From NCBI RefSeq assembly GCF_002846395.1, contig NZ_PJMU01000001.1:682001-746000 (forward strand): DNA of 64,000 nt, given 5' to 3'. The notes under the pieces were generated by a model. The model saw nothing but the letters and a program-made list of their open reading frames with translations, had not been told where the DNA came from and ran no database searches. Position 1 is the first letter of the stretch; every line of letters starts with the position of its first letter. This DNA comes from Pontibacter ramchanderi. GTDB taxonomy: Bacteria; Bacteroidota; Bacteroidia; Cytophagales; Hymenobacteraceae. This document shows positions 9,501-16,869 of the stretch, piece by piece. A program made the translations under genes and the position numbers.

Positions 9501-9567
9501 GGGCTACCGCTACATGACTGCCTCCAGCCAAAACCGATGCCAGCGCTACTTTATAGGCTATCTTCAT
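6517..9567 (-). CDS. Large periplasmic tetratricopeptide-repeat protein
   Basis: This 1016-aa protein has a signal peptide (MKIAYKVALASVLAGGSHVA, cut near AVAQ) and then TPR helices almost to the end. Typical repeat cores are AQYYYALSGLYLL, ALANYELGLYYFENKDYKKA and SDANYFLADSYLRINQTEQG. It ends in a short basic tail (VKGRRR). Such long TPR arrays usually act as periplasmic scaffolds, and YbgF/BamD-like roles are known for shorter relatives. It is the first gene of the operon running to trmB; all junctions downstream are 0-14 nt. No enzymatic domain is visible. Its position next to the barrel and ExbBD-TonB genes suggests a structural part of the same machine. Confidence 0.85.
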   Translation of the reverse strand: MKIAYKVALASVLAGGSHVAVAQHTQVFNAKDKHYHEGVELFDRAKYGAAQEAFRKYINLIGDDAKTADAQYYYALSGLYLLHPDAEQLILNFTRKFPTHPKTALANYELGLYYFENKDYKKAVEKLESAPTHLLSIKQNKELEFKLGYSYFANKDFKNAKIWFDKNKTTGFREDEHRFAYASNYYAGYISYREGDYDAAKADLLIAEKNEAYAQIVPYMITEILYKEQDIYEVIRYGEAALAKTPKVQQAEEIALLVGDAYYQRADYKSAEKYFSQYAQGKRKLEPVIQYKIAYTDYKNGNFKNAIANFKEVASKKDALGQNAAYYLGMSYLREDNKQYALTAFDQARKNDQDRTITEAATVKFAQVSYELGNFRDVFNSLQNFNQEFPKSEHAADVDNLLTEAYFNSNNYSEAIRHIESMPNKSYKMLETYQRVTHLYGVNLYNEGKFPTAVSLLDKSLQYPYDKEITAASHFVKGEAYSMGQRYVDAINSYAAVFRNSEARKSEYYMKSRYGIGYAYYNNKEYDKAMPHFKAYVDGTSPSDPNHYDAMMRLADLHYVNKQYAPALSLYDKVLASNSNDKDYVYFQKGIVLSLMGNKEAAKQNLQTVYSQYQKSRYVEPAMYQRAIIDFESGNYQSAVSGFTALIQGRPQSRLVPNALEKRGIAYANLGRNAEAAADYKRVLDEFPNSRSASGSLYSLQEVLATQNRSAEFDVYAEKFRTANPESNALESIEFEASKTLYFNEKYDQAVTKLENYLKTYPNSPYVSDANYFLADSYLRINQTEQGLKLMKAVVAENKSEYVNRAIQKVADAEFENKNYAEAIKYYSRLRDTATNRREQQTALTGLMKSHFLSNDYAASKRIANELISQGNSALYVFNTAQLYKGKATYAEGNLDQALKELREAASSATDENGAEAHYLVAEILYKQKKYAESIDVAFDFNSKFSNYDFWLGKSFLIIADNYVAQNETFQATSTLNSIIEHSPVPEIVADAKQKLAKLGGAPSTAPADSVKGRRR

Positions 9568-9672
9568 ATGTATCTTGCTGCTCGCTCTCGAGCTATTCTT
9601 ATGGCTAAATCTTAGAACTATTGGCTACAGCACCCGCTAGCGCCGTGCCTTACAGGCAAATTCAAAATTAAT

Positions 9673-9704
9673 CAAAAATAGATAACCGTGCGAACCATCT
9701 GCAA
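9673..9704 (-). promoter_or_regulatory. Candidate Bacteroidota promoter for the TPR-barrel-SPOR-ExbBD-TonB operon
   Basis: On the minus strand a TTG (9704-9702) stands 21 nt before TATTTTTG (9680-9673), matching the Bacteroidota -33/-7 consensus TTG...TAnnTTTG. It lies about 105 bp upstream of the TPR start. A second -7-like TAATTTTG (9670-9663) lacks a good -33 partner. The region 9568-9797 holds no other gene. Assigned by eye only. Confidence 0.5.
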
Positions 9705-9797
9705 TAAACATCCGACCCTGGGCACTTGGATAAACCTTATACCTCTATACAATGCCGCAGCAGCAGCAAATATTGTGCTGTACGCATGAAATTGTAC

Positions 9798-10847
9798 CTA
9801 ATGACTTGCCAAAGTTCTGGGAACCGGATGTAAGATCTTGAAAACGAGTTCCTTTAAAATTTCAGATTCACTCATATCGCCACCGCTGATGCCCTTTACC
9901 TGCAAGTCGGCCACCCGGATATGATGAATAACGGCGACTACGCGCACTAGCGGAAAAACCCGGAGCGCCTGCATGTACTCTTTTGCCAGAAAGCCCCGGT
10001 TACCCAGACTCTTCCTGATCCCCGCCTCAGACTTATCAGCCGACTGGTGCAAAGTTAAAAGCTTGGTGAAAAACGTAAAGAGCAGGCTCAGGTTAGGTAT
10101 AAGCGGATTATTTTTTGGATTCGCCTCAAAGTACTGAACAATCCGGTTGGCCTTCAGCGCATCCTGTGCGATAAGCGCAGACTGCAGCTCGAAGATATTG
10201 TACTCTTTGCTGATGCCGACGTTCTCCTGCACTACCCGCTCGTCTATCATTTGCCCCGGCTGCAGGTTGATTAACAGTTTGTCGATCTCATTGGCCTGGC
10301 GGGACAGGTCGGCACCGATATACTCGCTCAGTAACAGCACAGCCTTCGGGCTGATCTGCAAACCTTTGCTTTTGACATAGCCCGTTATCCAGGCAGGAAT
10401 CTGGTTGTCGTAGAGCTTTTTAGTGGTGAGCAGGACCGCATGCTTTTGCACCACCTTGCCCAGGGACTTGCGGCCATCCAGGGACTTATGCTTGTGGCAT
10501 AGCACCAGTATTGTGGAGGGCAAGGGGTTTTGCAGGTAAGCCTCCAGCTGTTTCATACCCTCTTCCCGCTCCAGGTCCACTATACTTTGGGCCTCCTTAA
10601 CGATCACAACCTGCCGCTCGGCCATCATCGGGAAACGTTTGGCCTGCAGCAAGACGGTAGCCACATCCACATCTTTGCCATAGATCACGACCTGGTTGAA
10701 GCCCTTTTCGTGCTCCTGCAAGGCATTTGCCTCAATAAAGTCGGCAATTTGGTCGATATAAAAAGGCTCCTCTCCCTGCAGAAAATACACGGGGGCAAAC
10801 TGCCTTTTCTTCAATTGCTCCAAGATGCCCTCAGGGGTATGCGACAT
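9798..10847 (-). CDS. holA: DNA polymerase III subunit delta
   Basis: This 349-aa clamp-loader delta subunit opens the beta sliding clamp. The N-terminus FAPVYFLQGEEPFYIDQI, then RFPMMAERQVVIVKEAQ (about 70-87) and the DLSRQANEIDKLLINL segment (about 189-205) are characteristic of HolA, an AAA+-like fold with a non-functional ATP site. Its length matches the family. It is transcribed away from tyrS across a 580-bp spacer and towards the envelope operon promoter. A TATATTTG (10901-10894) could be its -7 element, without a clear -33. Confidence 0.92.
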   Translation of the reverse strand: MSHTPEGILEQLKKRQFAPVYFLQGEEPFYIDQIADFIEANALQEHEKGFNQVVIYGKDVDVATVLLQAKRFPMMAERQVVIVKEAQSIVDLEREEGMKQLEAYLQNPLPSTILVLCHKHKSLDGRKSLGKVVQKHAVLLTTKKLYDNQIPAWITGYVKSKGLQISPKAVLLLSEYIGADLSRQANEIDKLLINLQPGQMIDERVVQENVGISKEYNIFELQSALIAQDALKANRIVQYFEANPKNNPLIPNLSLLFTFFTKLLTLHQSADKSEAGIRKSLGNRGFLAKEYMQALRVFPLVRVVAVIHHIRVADLQVKGISGGDMSESEILKELVFKILHPVPRTLASH

Positions 10848-11429
10848 GGCGTCAGAAAAATCTAATAGGGTGAATGTTCAGGTATACAGCCATCAAATAT
10901 ACAGGTATATGTGCTGCAAATAAAGGCAGAATTGTCAAAAATAAATTAACATACCACCGGCCCGGCATGCTTGCATCTTATACAAGCCAGATAAAGCCTT
11001 AACCAAGGCAACGCGTGGATATCAAGTTTCTGCATAAGCTATACCTGCGATGACAGCAAGTTTATGAAAACGGTTATGAGGTTGTTTCAAGCGAGTGATT
11101 TTTTAAAAAGTATATTCACCCGATACTTAAAGTGTTAAAAGGTTAAATATTGCATGTGAGCACTTTAAAACAAGAAACAAAACTTAACGCTCTACCTAAT
11201 TATCTTCCGCAACTGCTAACTACTAATAAAAGCCGGGCGTAATATCCCTCTTGCTTCTAAGCAGTCAGTCAGTGGTCATGTGCTTTGCAGACCATGAGGT
11301 ATACCTCCTTCCAAAGTAGCAATAACCGGGATAAAGACTAAGTCCGGATCAGGCCACTAGCGTGAACAGACCATGAATCTGCTAACTCTTTTATATCTTT
11401 GCCCTGAACAGACGATTATAAAGGCTTAC
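10848..11429. other. Long non-coding spacer between divergent holA and tyrS
   Basis: This is about 580 bp with no convincing open frame. It is A+T-richer than its surroundings and holds promoters on both sides (TATATTTG for holA at 10901-10894; TATCTTTG for tyrS at 11394-11401). The dispersed heptamer AGGTATA/TATACCT occurs at about 10880, 10902, 11040 and 11297, the last as the 12-bp palindrome GAGGTATACCTC. I see no riboswitch or T-box-like structure that I can name. A small RNA or leader cannot be excluded. Confidence 0.5.
11394..11401 (+). promoter_or_regulatory. Candidate -7 element for tyrS
   Basis: TATCTTTG fits TAnnTTTG and lies 28 bp before the tyrS ATG at 11430, implying a short leader. 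No clear TTG is seen at the -33 position. Confidence 0.4.
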
Positions 11430-12734
11430 ATGAATCTGATAGAAGAATTAAGATGGAGAGGCATGCTCCACGATTTCATGCCGGGTACAGAAGAACAACT
11501 CGCTTCGGGCATGACCACCGGCTATATCGGCTTCGACCCGACGGCATCCTCCTTGCACATAGGTAACCTGGCGACGATCATGCTGCTGGTTCACTTGCAG
11601 CGGGCTGGCCATAAGCCGATCGCGCTTGTAGGCGGTGCCACCGGTATGATCGGCGACCCTTCAGGCAAATCAGCGGAGCGCAACCTGTTGGATGAAGCCA
11701 CGCTACAGGCTAACCAGGCAGGTATACGCAAGCAGTTGGAGAAGTTCCTCGACTTTAACTGCGGCGAAAATTCAGCTGAGATCGTGAACAACTACGATTG
11801 GTTCAAAGAGTTCAGCTTTCTGGGCTTCCTGCGTGAAGTGGGCAAACACCTCACCGTTAATTATATGATGGCAAAGGACTCTGTGAAAAAGCGCATCAGC
11901 GCCGACGAAGAGGGCAACCGTGCCGAGGGCCTCTCCTATACCGAGTTCACCTACCAACTGATACAGGGTTACGATTTCTACCATCTTTACAAGAACAAAA
12001 ACGTGCGCCTGCAGATGGGTGCATCGGATCAGTGGGGCAACATCACGACTGGTACCGAACTCATTCGCCGTATCGACGATGGCAAAGCCTATGCCTTGGT
12101 GGGCAAATTGGTGACAAAAGCGGATGGTACTAAATTTGGCAAGTCTGAAGGGGGCAACGTATGGCTCGACCCAGCCTTTACCTCACCTTACAAGTTCTAC
12201 CAGTTCTGGCTCAACCTCTCAGACGAAGAAGCTGAGAAATTGATCAAGGTATACACGCTGTTGCCACAGGACGAGATCGAGCGCATAATTGAAGAGCACA
12301 AGCAAGCCCCTCACCTGCGTGTGCTTCAGAAAGCGCTGGCTAAAGATGTTACAATTCGCGTGCATTCCGAAGATGATTATAAATCGGCGGTGGATGCCTC
12401 TGAAATTTTATTTGGAAAAGGCGATTTAGAGACGCTGAAAGGCCTAAAAGAGGATGTTTTGCTGTCTGCTTTTGAAGGCTTGCCGCAAATAGAAGTGAGC
12501 CGTGGCAGCTACGAAACAGCCGCCACTGTGAGCGACCTGCTTTCTGAGGTGACAGGAGGCCAGATTTTTGAATCGAAGGGTGAAGCGAAGCGCATGATCA
12601 AAAACGGCGGCGTAAGCATCAACCGTCAGAAGATTCAGGGCACAGAAGAACCGGTTAACTACGAGTTGCTACAGGAGAAATACCTGGTAGTGCAGAAAGG
12701 AAAGAAAAACTACTACCTTGTTGCCGTTAACTAA
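11430..12734 (+). CDS. tyrS: Tyrosyl-tRNA synthetase
   Basis: This 434-aa class I synthetase charges tRNA-Tyr. The start [13 protein letters not shown] is preferred over an upstream ATG (11373), which would add 19 residues without family resemblance and lies upstream of the likely -7 element. Visible are the HIGH-type motif HIGN (residues 43-46), [19 protein letters not shown], the QGYDFYHL tyrosine-pocket segment, [15 protein letters not shown], and the KMSKS equivalent KFGKS. The C-terminus carries an S4 RNA-binding domain ([20 protein letters not shown]). Length and order are normal. It ends at a bidirectional terminator shared with the Hc1 gene. Confidence 0.96.
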   Translation: MNLIEELRWRGMLHDFMPGTEEQLASGMTTGYIGFDPTASSLHIGNLATIMLLVHLQRAGHKPIALVGGATGMIGDPSGKSAERNLLDEATLQANQAGIRKQLEKFLDFNCGENSAEIVNNYDWFKEFSFLGFLREVGKHLTVNYMMAKDSVKKRISADEEGNRAEGLSYTEFTYQLIQGYDFYHLYKNKNVRLQMGASDQWGNITTGTELIRRIDDGKAYALVGKLVTKADGTKFGKSEGGNVWLDPAFTSPYKFYQFWLNLSDEEAEKLIKVYTLLPQDEIERIIEEHKQAPHLRVLQKALAKDVTIRVHSEDDYKSAVDASEILFGKGDLETLKGLKEDVLLSAFEGLPQIEVSRGSYETAATVSDLLSEVTGGQIFESKGEAKRMIKNGGVSINRQKIQGTEEPVNYELLQEKYLVVQKGKKNYYLVAVN

Positions 12735-12757
12735 CTGATTTACAAGTAGTTTAAACT

Positions 12758-12789
12758 AAAAAAGGTGGTCTTTGCAGACCACCTTTTTT
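12758..12789. terminator. Bidirectional intrinsic terminator (tyrS / Hc1 gene)
   Basis: The perfect inverted repeat (A6-GGTGGTCT, 4-nt loop, AGACCACC-T6) gives a 14-bp stem with a U-tract on both strands. It lies between the convergent tyrS and the 12813-13004 gene. Confidence 0.9.
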
Positions 12790-12812
12790 AGTTGTTAAGT
12801 GCTTAAAGAAGC

Positions 12813-13004
12813 TTATTTCTTCTCAGTTGCGCTGTTTTTCATGTCCTGAACTTCCTTACGGATGTCCTGTGCCATGTTTTTCAGGTCTTGCATACCTTTA
12901 CGTACACGCGTACCAGCAGCTGCATTGTTCTTGTCGTAGAATTTCTCGAAGTCAGCTTCAAGTGACATTACAAGGTCCTTGAGTTTGCTAAAGTTGTTGT
13001 TCAT
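12813..13004 (-). CDS. Histone H1-like protein Hc1
   Basis: This small basic helical protein (63 aa) has the core FEKFYDKNNAAAGTRVRKGM followed by QDLKNMAQDIRKEVQDMKN, recognisable as the Bacteroidota version of the Hc1 family first known as a chlamydial nucleoid-condensing histone. It should bind DNA without sequence preference, but in Bacteroidota its function is poorly defined. It is a single gene with its own spacer on each side and ends at the terminator shared with tyrS. Confidence 0.85.
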   Translation of the reverse strand: MNNNFSKLKDLVMSLEADFEKFYDKNNAAAGTRVRKGMQDLKNMAQDIRKEVQDMKNSATEKK

Positions 13005-13110
13005 TTGAGGTGTTAATTATAGTGAAACATTTGTTTTTACTGCTCCAATATACACATTAAATGATAACATGCAAAGATTAGCAAACTTTAATATATGCCT
13101 TTACAGCAAA

Positions 13111-14349
13111 TTAAACGGACACTGTCGACTTAGAGTATAGACCTTTGTCTAGCTTTTGTGCAATCTTCTCAAATGCGTCAATTGTCTCCTTCACATCTTC
13201 CAGGGTATGGACAGCAGTAGGGATCAGGCGCAGCATGATCACATCTTTCGGTACAACCGGGTACACCACAATCGAGCAGAAGATGTTGTAGTTCTCGCGC
13301 AGGTCGAGCGTAAGCTGCGTAGCGTCCGGAATCTGACCGTTCAGGAACACAGGCGTAACAGGCGATTCTGTTGTACCGATATTGAATCCTTTTTCGCGCA
13401 AACCAGTCTGCAGGGCGTTTACCACCTCCCAAAGTTTGTCTTTCAGCTCTGGCTTGGTGCGCAACAGCTCCAGACGCTTAATAGCACCTACTGTTAGCGG
13501 CATAGGCAGTGACTTGGCAAAGATCTGGGAGCGCATATTGTAGCGCAAGTACTCTACTACCTGCTCATCAGCAGCCACAAAGGCACCGATGCTCGCCATA
13601 GACTTGGCGAAAGTAGAGAAGTAAACGTCAATACCATCCTGCACACCCAGGTGCTCACCAGTACCGGCACCAGTCTTACCCATGGTACCGAAACCATGCG
13701 CGTCGTCAACCAACAAACGGAACTGGAATTTCTTCTTCAGGTCAACCACTTCCTTTAGTTTGCCCAGGTTACCGGACATACCGAATACACCTTCTGTGAT
13801 CACCAGAATGGCACCGCCTGTGTTTTCAGCCCAACGTGTAGCACGCTCCAGCTGCTTTTCGAGGCTGGCCATATCGTTGTGCGCATACACAAAGCGCTTC
13901 CCCTGGTGCAGGCGCACACCGTCAATAATACAAGCGTGAGACTCCGCATCGTAGACGATTACATCGTGGCGATCTACCAGCGCATCGATGATCGACACGA
14001 CACCCTGATAACCGAAGTTCAGCAACAAAGCATCAGGCTTCTGCACAAATTCCGCCAGATCCGATTCCAACTTCTCATGCAGGTTTGAGTTACCGGACAT
14101 GATACGCGCACCCATTGGGTAAGCCATACCCCATTCAGCAGCGGCTTCGGCATCTGCCTTGCGCACTTCCGGATGATTAGCCAGACCCAGGTAGTTGTTA
14201 AGGCTCCAGGTAAGTACTTCCTTGCCCCTAAACTTCATGCGCGGAGCGATCTCCCCTTCAAGCTTTGGAAACGTGAAATAGCCATGCGCATAATGTGAGT
14301 GGCTGCCTAAAGGACCTCTGTTGGTCAACAACTTTTCAAATAAATCCAC
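13111..14349 (-). CDS. Alpha-oxoamine synthase: serine palmitoyltransferase-like or cysteate acyltransferase-like
   Basis: This 412-aa PLP enzyme of the AONS/KBL/SPT family condenses an amino acid with an acyl-CoA or acyl-ACP. Visible are SLNNYLGLANHP, the cofactor-stacking H138 (AESHACIIDG), D215/D216-A-H218 (VDDAHGFG) and the PLP lysine K249 in FSTFAKSMASIGAF. The ASIGAF and MRSQIFAKSLP segments look like the lipid-base branch (sphingolipid or sulfonolipid) rather than biotin synthesis (bioF) or threonine breakdown (kbl). No biotin or tdh gene is adjacent. The start is GTG (14349); no in-frame ATG is nearby. The substrate, serine or cysteate, cannot be fixed by eye. Confidence 0.8.
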   Translation of the reverse strand: MDLFEKLLTNRGPLGSHSHYAHGYFTFPKLEGEIAPRMKFRGKEVLTWSLNNYLGLANHPEVRKADAEAAAEWGMAYPMGARIMSGNSNLHEKLESDLAEFVQKPDALLLNFGYQGVVSIIDALVDRHDVIVYDAESHACIIDGVRLHQGKRFVYAHNDMASLEKQLERATRWAENTGGAILVITEGVFGMSGNLGKLKEVVDLKKKFQFRLLVDDAHGFGTMGKTGAGTGEHLGVQDGIDVYFSTFAKSMASIGAFVAADEQVVEYLRYNMRSQIFAKSLPMPLTVGAIKRLELLRTKPELKDKLWEVVNALQTGLREKGFNIGTTESPVTPVFLNGQIPDATQLTLDLRENYNIFCSIVVYPVVPKDVIMLRLIPTAVHTLEDVKETIDAFEKIAQKLDKGLYSKSTVSV

Positions 14350-14433
14350 CTTGTGTTTAATTAAGTTTTGGGATAATTTAAGGTTCTGATATAGTCAGTT
14401 ATACTATGTTTTCAGTTCTGAGTATAATGCCTG

Positions 14434-14464
14434 CAAATTTATGATTTTATAGATTCATAAACAA
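14434..14464 (-). promoter_or_regulatory. Candidate promoter for the alpha-oxoamine synthase gene
   Basis: On the minus strand, TTG (14464-14462), a 20-nt spacer and TAAATTTG (14441-14434) fit the Bacteroidota consensus, leaving a leader of about 80 nt before the GTG start. Confidence 0.55.
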
Positions 14465-14557
14465 TTTCTAATACTCCTGCTGCTCCTTTTTCAGTGGCTC
14501 ATTTTTAAGTTTGCCCGTTATACCGTTTCTTTGAAGAAAATAAAGCTTTGCTCTTGC

Positions 14558-16060
14558 ATGAGAAAAATCAAGAAGATACTAGTAGCCAACCGTGGTGAAA
14601 TAGCCCTGCGCGTGATGCGCTCTGCGAAAGAAATGGGTATCAGCACGGTGGCTGTCTACAGCGAGGCCGACCGCAACGCCCTGCACGTGCGCTACGCTGA
14701 CGAGGCTGTTTGCGTTGGTGGCCCTAAGTCAAATGAATCCTACCTGCGTGGTGATGTGATCATCGATGTCTGCAAACGCTTGCAGGTAGATGCCATACAC
14801 CCAGGCTATGGTTTTCTCTCCGAAAACGCCAACTTTGCCCGGCAAGTGCAGGAAGCCGGTTTGATCTTCATCGGGCCTTCTCCGGAAGCCATCGAACTGA
14901 TGGGTAGCAAACTGGCCGCTAAGGCTGCTGTTGCCAAGTATAAGATCCCTATGGTACCAGGTACGGAAGAAGCCATCACCGATGTGGAAGAAGCCAAAGC
15001 GATCGCCTCTCAGGTTGGTTTCCCGATCCTGATCAAGGCAAGTGCTGGCGGCGGCGGTAAAGGTATGCGTGTAGTGGAGAGCGTGGAGGTGTTCGAGGAG
15101 CAAATGAAACTGGCGGTTAGCGAGGCGACCTCTGCATTTGGCGACGGCTCGGTTTTTATCGAGAAATACATCGGATCTCCGCGTCACATCGAAATTCAGG
15201 TATTAGGCGATACGCATGGCAACATTGTGCATTTGTTTGAGCGCGAGTGCTCTATTCAACGCCGCCACCAGAAGGTGATTGAAGAGGCTCCTTCTGCTGT
15301 CCTGACATCGGAACTCCGGGATGAGATGGGCCGCTGCGCTGTAGACGTAGCCAAAGCCTGCGACTATGTTGGAGCTGGCACCGTAGAGTTTCTGGTGGAC
15401 GAGAACCTGAACTTCTATTTCCTGGAAATGAATACCCGCCTTCAGGTAGAGCATCCGGTAACAGAACAGATCACGGGGCTTGACCTGGTGAAAGAGCAGA
15501 TCCTGATCGCAGAGGGCAACCCGCTCCACTTTCGTCAGGAGGATTTGCAAATTAACGGACATGCGCTCGAGCTGCGTGTGTATGCTGAAGATCCGGCCAA
15601 TAACTTCCTGCCTGACATCGGTCGCCTGGAAACCTATGTGCGTCCGCAAGGCCTCGGCGTGCGAGTGGACGACGGCTTTGAGCAAGGCATGGATATTCCG
15701 ATCTACTACGACCCGATGATCGCCAAGCTGGTGACGTTCGGCAAAGACCGCGAGGAGGCGATCGAGAAGATGCTGCGTGCTATCGACGAGTATAAGATTA
15801 CAGGTATAGAAACGACACTGCCATTTGGCAAGTTTGTTCTGCAGCATGAGGCCTTTGTTTCCGGGAATTTCGACACCAAATTCATCGAGCGTTACTTTAC
15901 GCCGAGTGTATTGGAGACAGAACTGACTGATGATGCAGAAGAAATTTCAGCTGTGCTGGCGGCAATTCTGCTAAGCAACAACAAGCTCAAAGTTCGTGCA
16001 ACTACTACAGGCTCGCAAAACGGGCCTGCTTCCAACTGGCGCAAAAACAGAGTCAAGTAA
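14558..16060 (+). CDS. accC: Acetyl-CoA carboxylase, biotin carboxylase subunit
   Basis: This 500-aa ATP-grasp enzyme carboxylates biotin on the carrier protein, the first half-reaction of malonyl-CoA formation. The start is the ATG of MRKIKKILVANRGEIALRVM; a TTG nine codons upstream adds MKKIKLCSC and is unlikely. Motifs are HPGYGFLSEN, the ATP-binding KASAGGGGKGMR, HIEIQVLGD, RDCS-type RECSIQRRHQK and FLEMNTRLQVEHPVTE. A C-terminal tail of about 50 residues (after IERYFTP) is a little longer than in E. coli. No accB lies beside it, so this could also serve propionyl- or other acyl-CoA carboxylases. A TAAGTTTG at 14506-14513 may be its -7 element. Confidence 0.9.
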   Translation: MRKIKKILVANRGEIALRVMRSAKEMGISTVAVYSEADRNALHVRYADEAVCVGGPKSNESYLRGDVIIDVCKRLQVDAIHPGYGFLSENANFARQVQEAGLIFIGPSPEAIELMGSKLAAKAAVAKYKIPMVPGTEEAITDVEEAKAIASQVGFPILIKASAGGGGKGMRVVESVEVFEEQMKLAVSEATSAFGDGSVFIEKYIGSPRHIEIQVLGDTHGNIVHLFERECSIQRRHQKVIEEAPSAVLTSELRDEMGRCAVDVAKACDYVGAGTVEFLVDENLNFYFLEMNTRLQVEHPVTEQITGLDLVKEQILIAEGNPLHFRQEDLQINGHALELRVYAEDPANNFLPDIGRLETYVRPQGLGVRVDDGFEQGMDIPIYYDPMIAKLVTFGKDREEAIEKMLRAIDEYKITGIETTLPFGKFVLQHEAFVSGNFDTKFIERYFTPSVLETELTDDAEEISAVLAAILLSNNKLKVRATTTGSQNGPASNWRKNRVK

Positions 16061-16073
16061 GGTATAGCCTTCC

Positions 16074-16129
16074 CCATACATAACAAAAGCGGGCCGGTCA
16101 TTAGACCGGCCCGCTTTTGTTATGTATGG
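16074..16129. terminator. Perfect 26-bp hairpin between convergent accC and bshB1
   Basis: The left arm 16074-16099 and right arm 16104-16129 are exact reverse complements, with only the loop ATTA between them. The GC-rich centre (GCGGGCCGGTC) is flanked by A4/T4, so it can work as a terminator in both directions, but the stem is more than twice the usual length. Confidence 0.9.
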
Positions 16130-16135
16130 ACCAAA

Positions 16136-16858
16136 TTATATCAGATCAAAAAGATTGCGGACTCCAACCTGTTTGGCTGAGGTAAAGCCCTCCCCAAATG
16201 TCACTCCTATCGCATGCCCATATTCGCGGGCTCTGGCTTCAATGAAATCCAGAAACTCCGGTGAAGAGATATACGTGTTGGGTGAGCTATCATCCGGGTT
16301 GTAAAACTGTGTTTTGAAAGCCCGGATTGTTTCAAGTTTTTTCTCCCAGAAAGGCGTTACATCCATCACAATATCAGGTTTGATATAACGGTCCTGAATA
16401 AAATTGTAAGTTGCCTTTGGTCTCCAGGCCTGCTGCTCTAAGCCATCCTCACCAATAGTTTTGATCATCTTAAGGCCAGCCAGGAAACAAGCCTCTGCCA
16501 CAACAGCAGCACCACGTCCATGGTCAGGGTGCCGGTCGTGCACGGCATTCATCAGCACAATGTCCGGCTGATACTGACGTACCTTGCGTACGATCTGTAA
16601 CTGATGTTCTCTGTCGTTGGAGAAAAATCCGTCGGCAAAGCCCAGGTTGTCTCGCACCGTAAGGCCCATAATGCTGGCAGCCTCTTCTGCCTCGGCCAAA
16701 CGTTCCTCAGGGGTGCCGCGTGTTCCTAACTCACCTCGTGTCAGGTCTACAACTCCGGCTTTCTTACCTGCTGCAATGTGGGCTATCAGTGTACCGGCGC
16801 AGCCAAGCTCTACGTCATCCGGGTGCGAGGCAAAGGCAAGTATATCTAACTTTGTCAT
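16136..16858 (-). CDS. bshB1: Bacillithiol biosynthesis deacetylase BshB1
   Basis: This 240-aa LmbE-like zinc deacetylase removes acetate from N-acetylglucosaminyl-malate in bacillithiol synthesis. The zinc motifs are clear: HPDDVELGCAG near the N-terminus and HDRHPDHGRGA further on. The segments GELGTRGTPEERLAEAEEA and SSPEFLDFIEARAREYGH match BshB1 in detail. It begins 11 nt after the M23 peptidase gene, so both are probably transcribed together. trxB lies just upstream, so two thiol-redox functions are neighbours. bshA and bshC are not in the window. Confidence 0.93.
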   Translation of the reverse strand: MTKLDILAFASHPDDVELGCAGTLIAHIAAGKKAGVVDLTRGELGTRGTPEERLAEAEEAASIMGLTVRDNLGFADGFFSNDREHQLQIVRKVRQYQPDIVLMNAVHDRHPDHGRGAAVVAEACFLAGLKMIKTIGEDGLEQQAWRPKATYNFIQDRYIKPDIVMDVTPFWEKKLETIRAFKTQFYNPDDSSPNTYISSPEFLDFIEARAREYGHAIGVTFGEGFTSAKQVGVRNLFDLI

Positions 16859-16869
16859 TAGTTGCTTCT

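Noticed and set aside
13111..14349. Reading the alpha-oxoamine synthase as bioF or kbl
   Set aside because: The ASIGAF and MRSQIFAKSLP segments and the lack of biotin or threonine dehydrogenase neighbours fit the lipid-base branch better.
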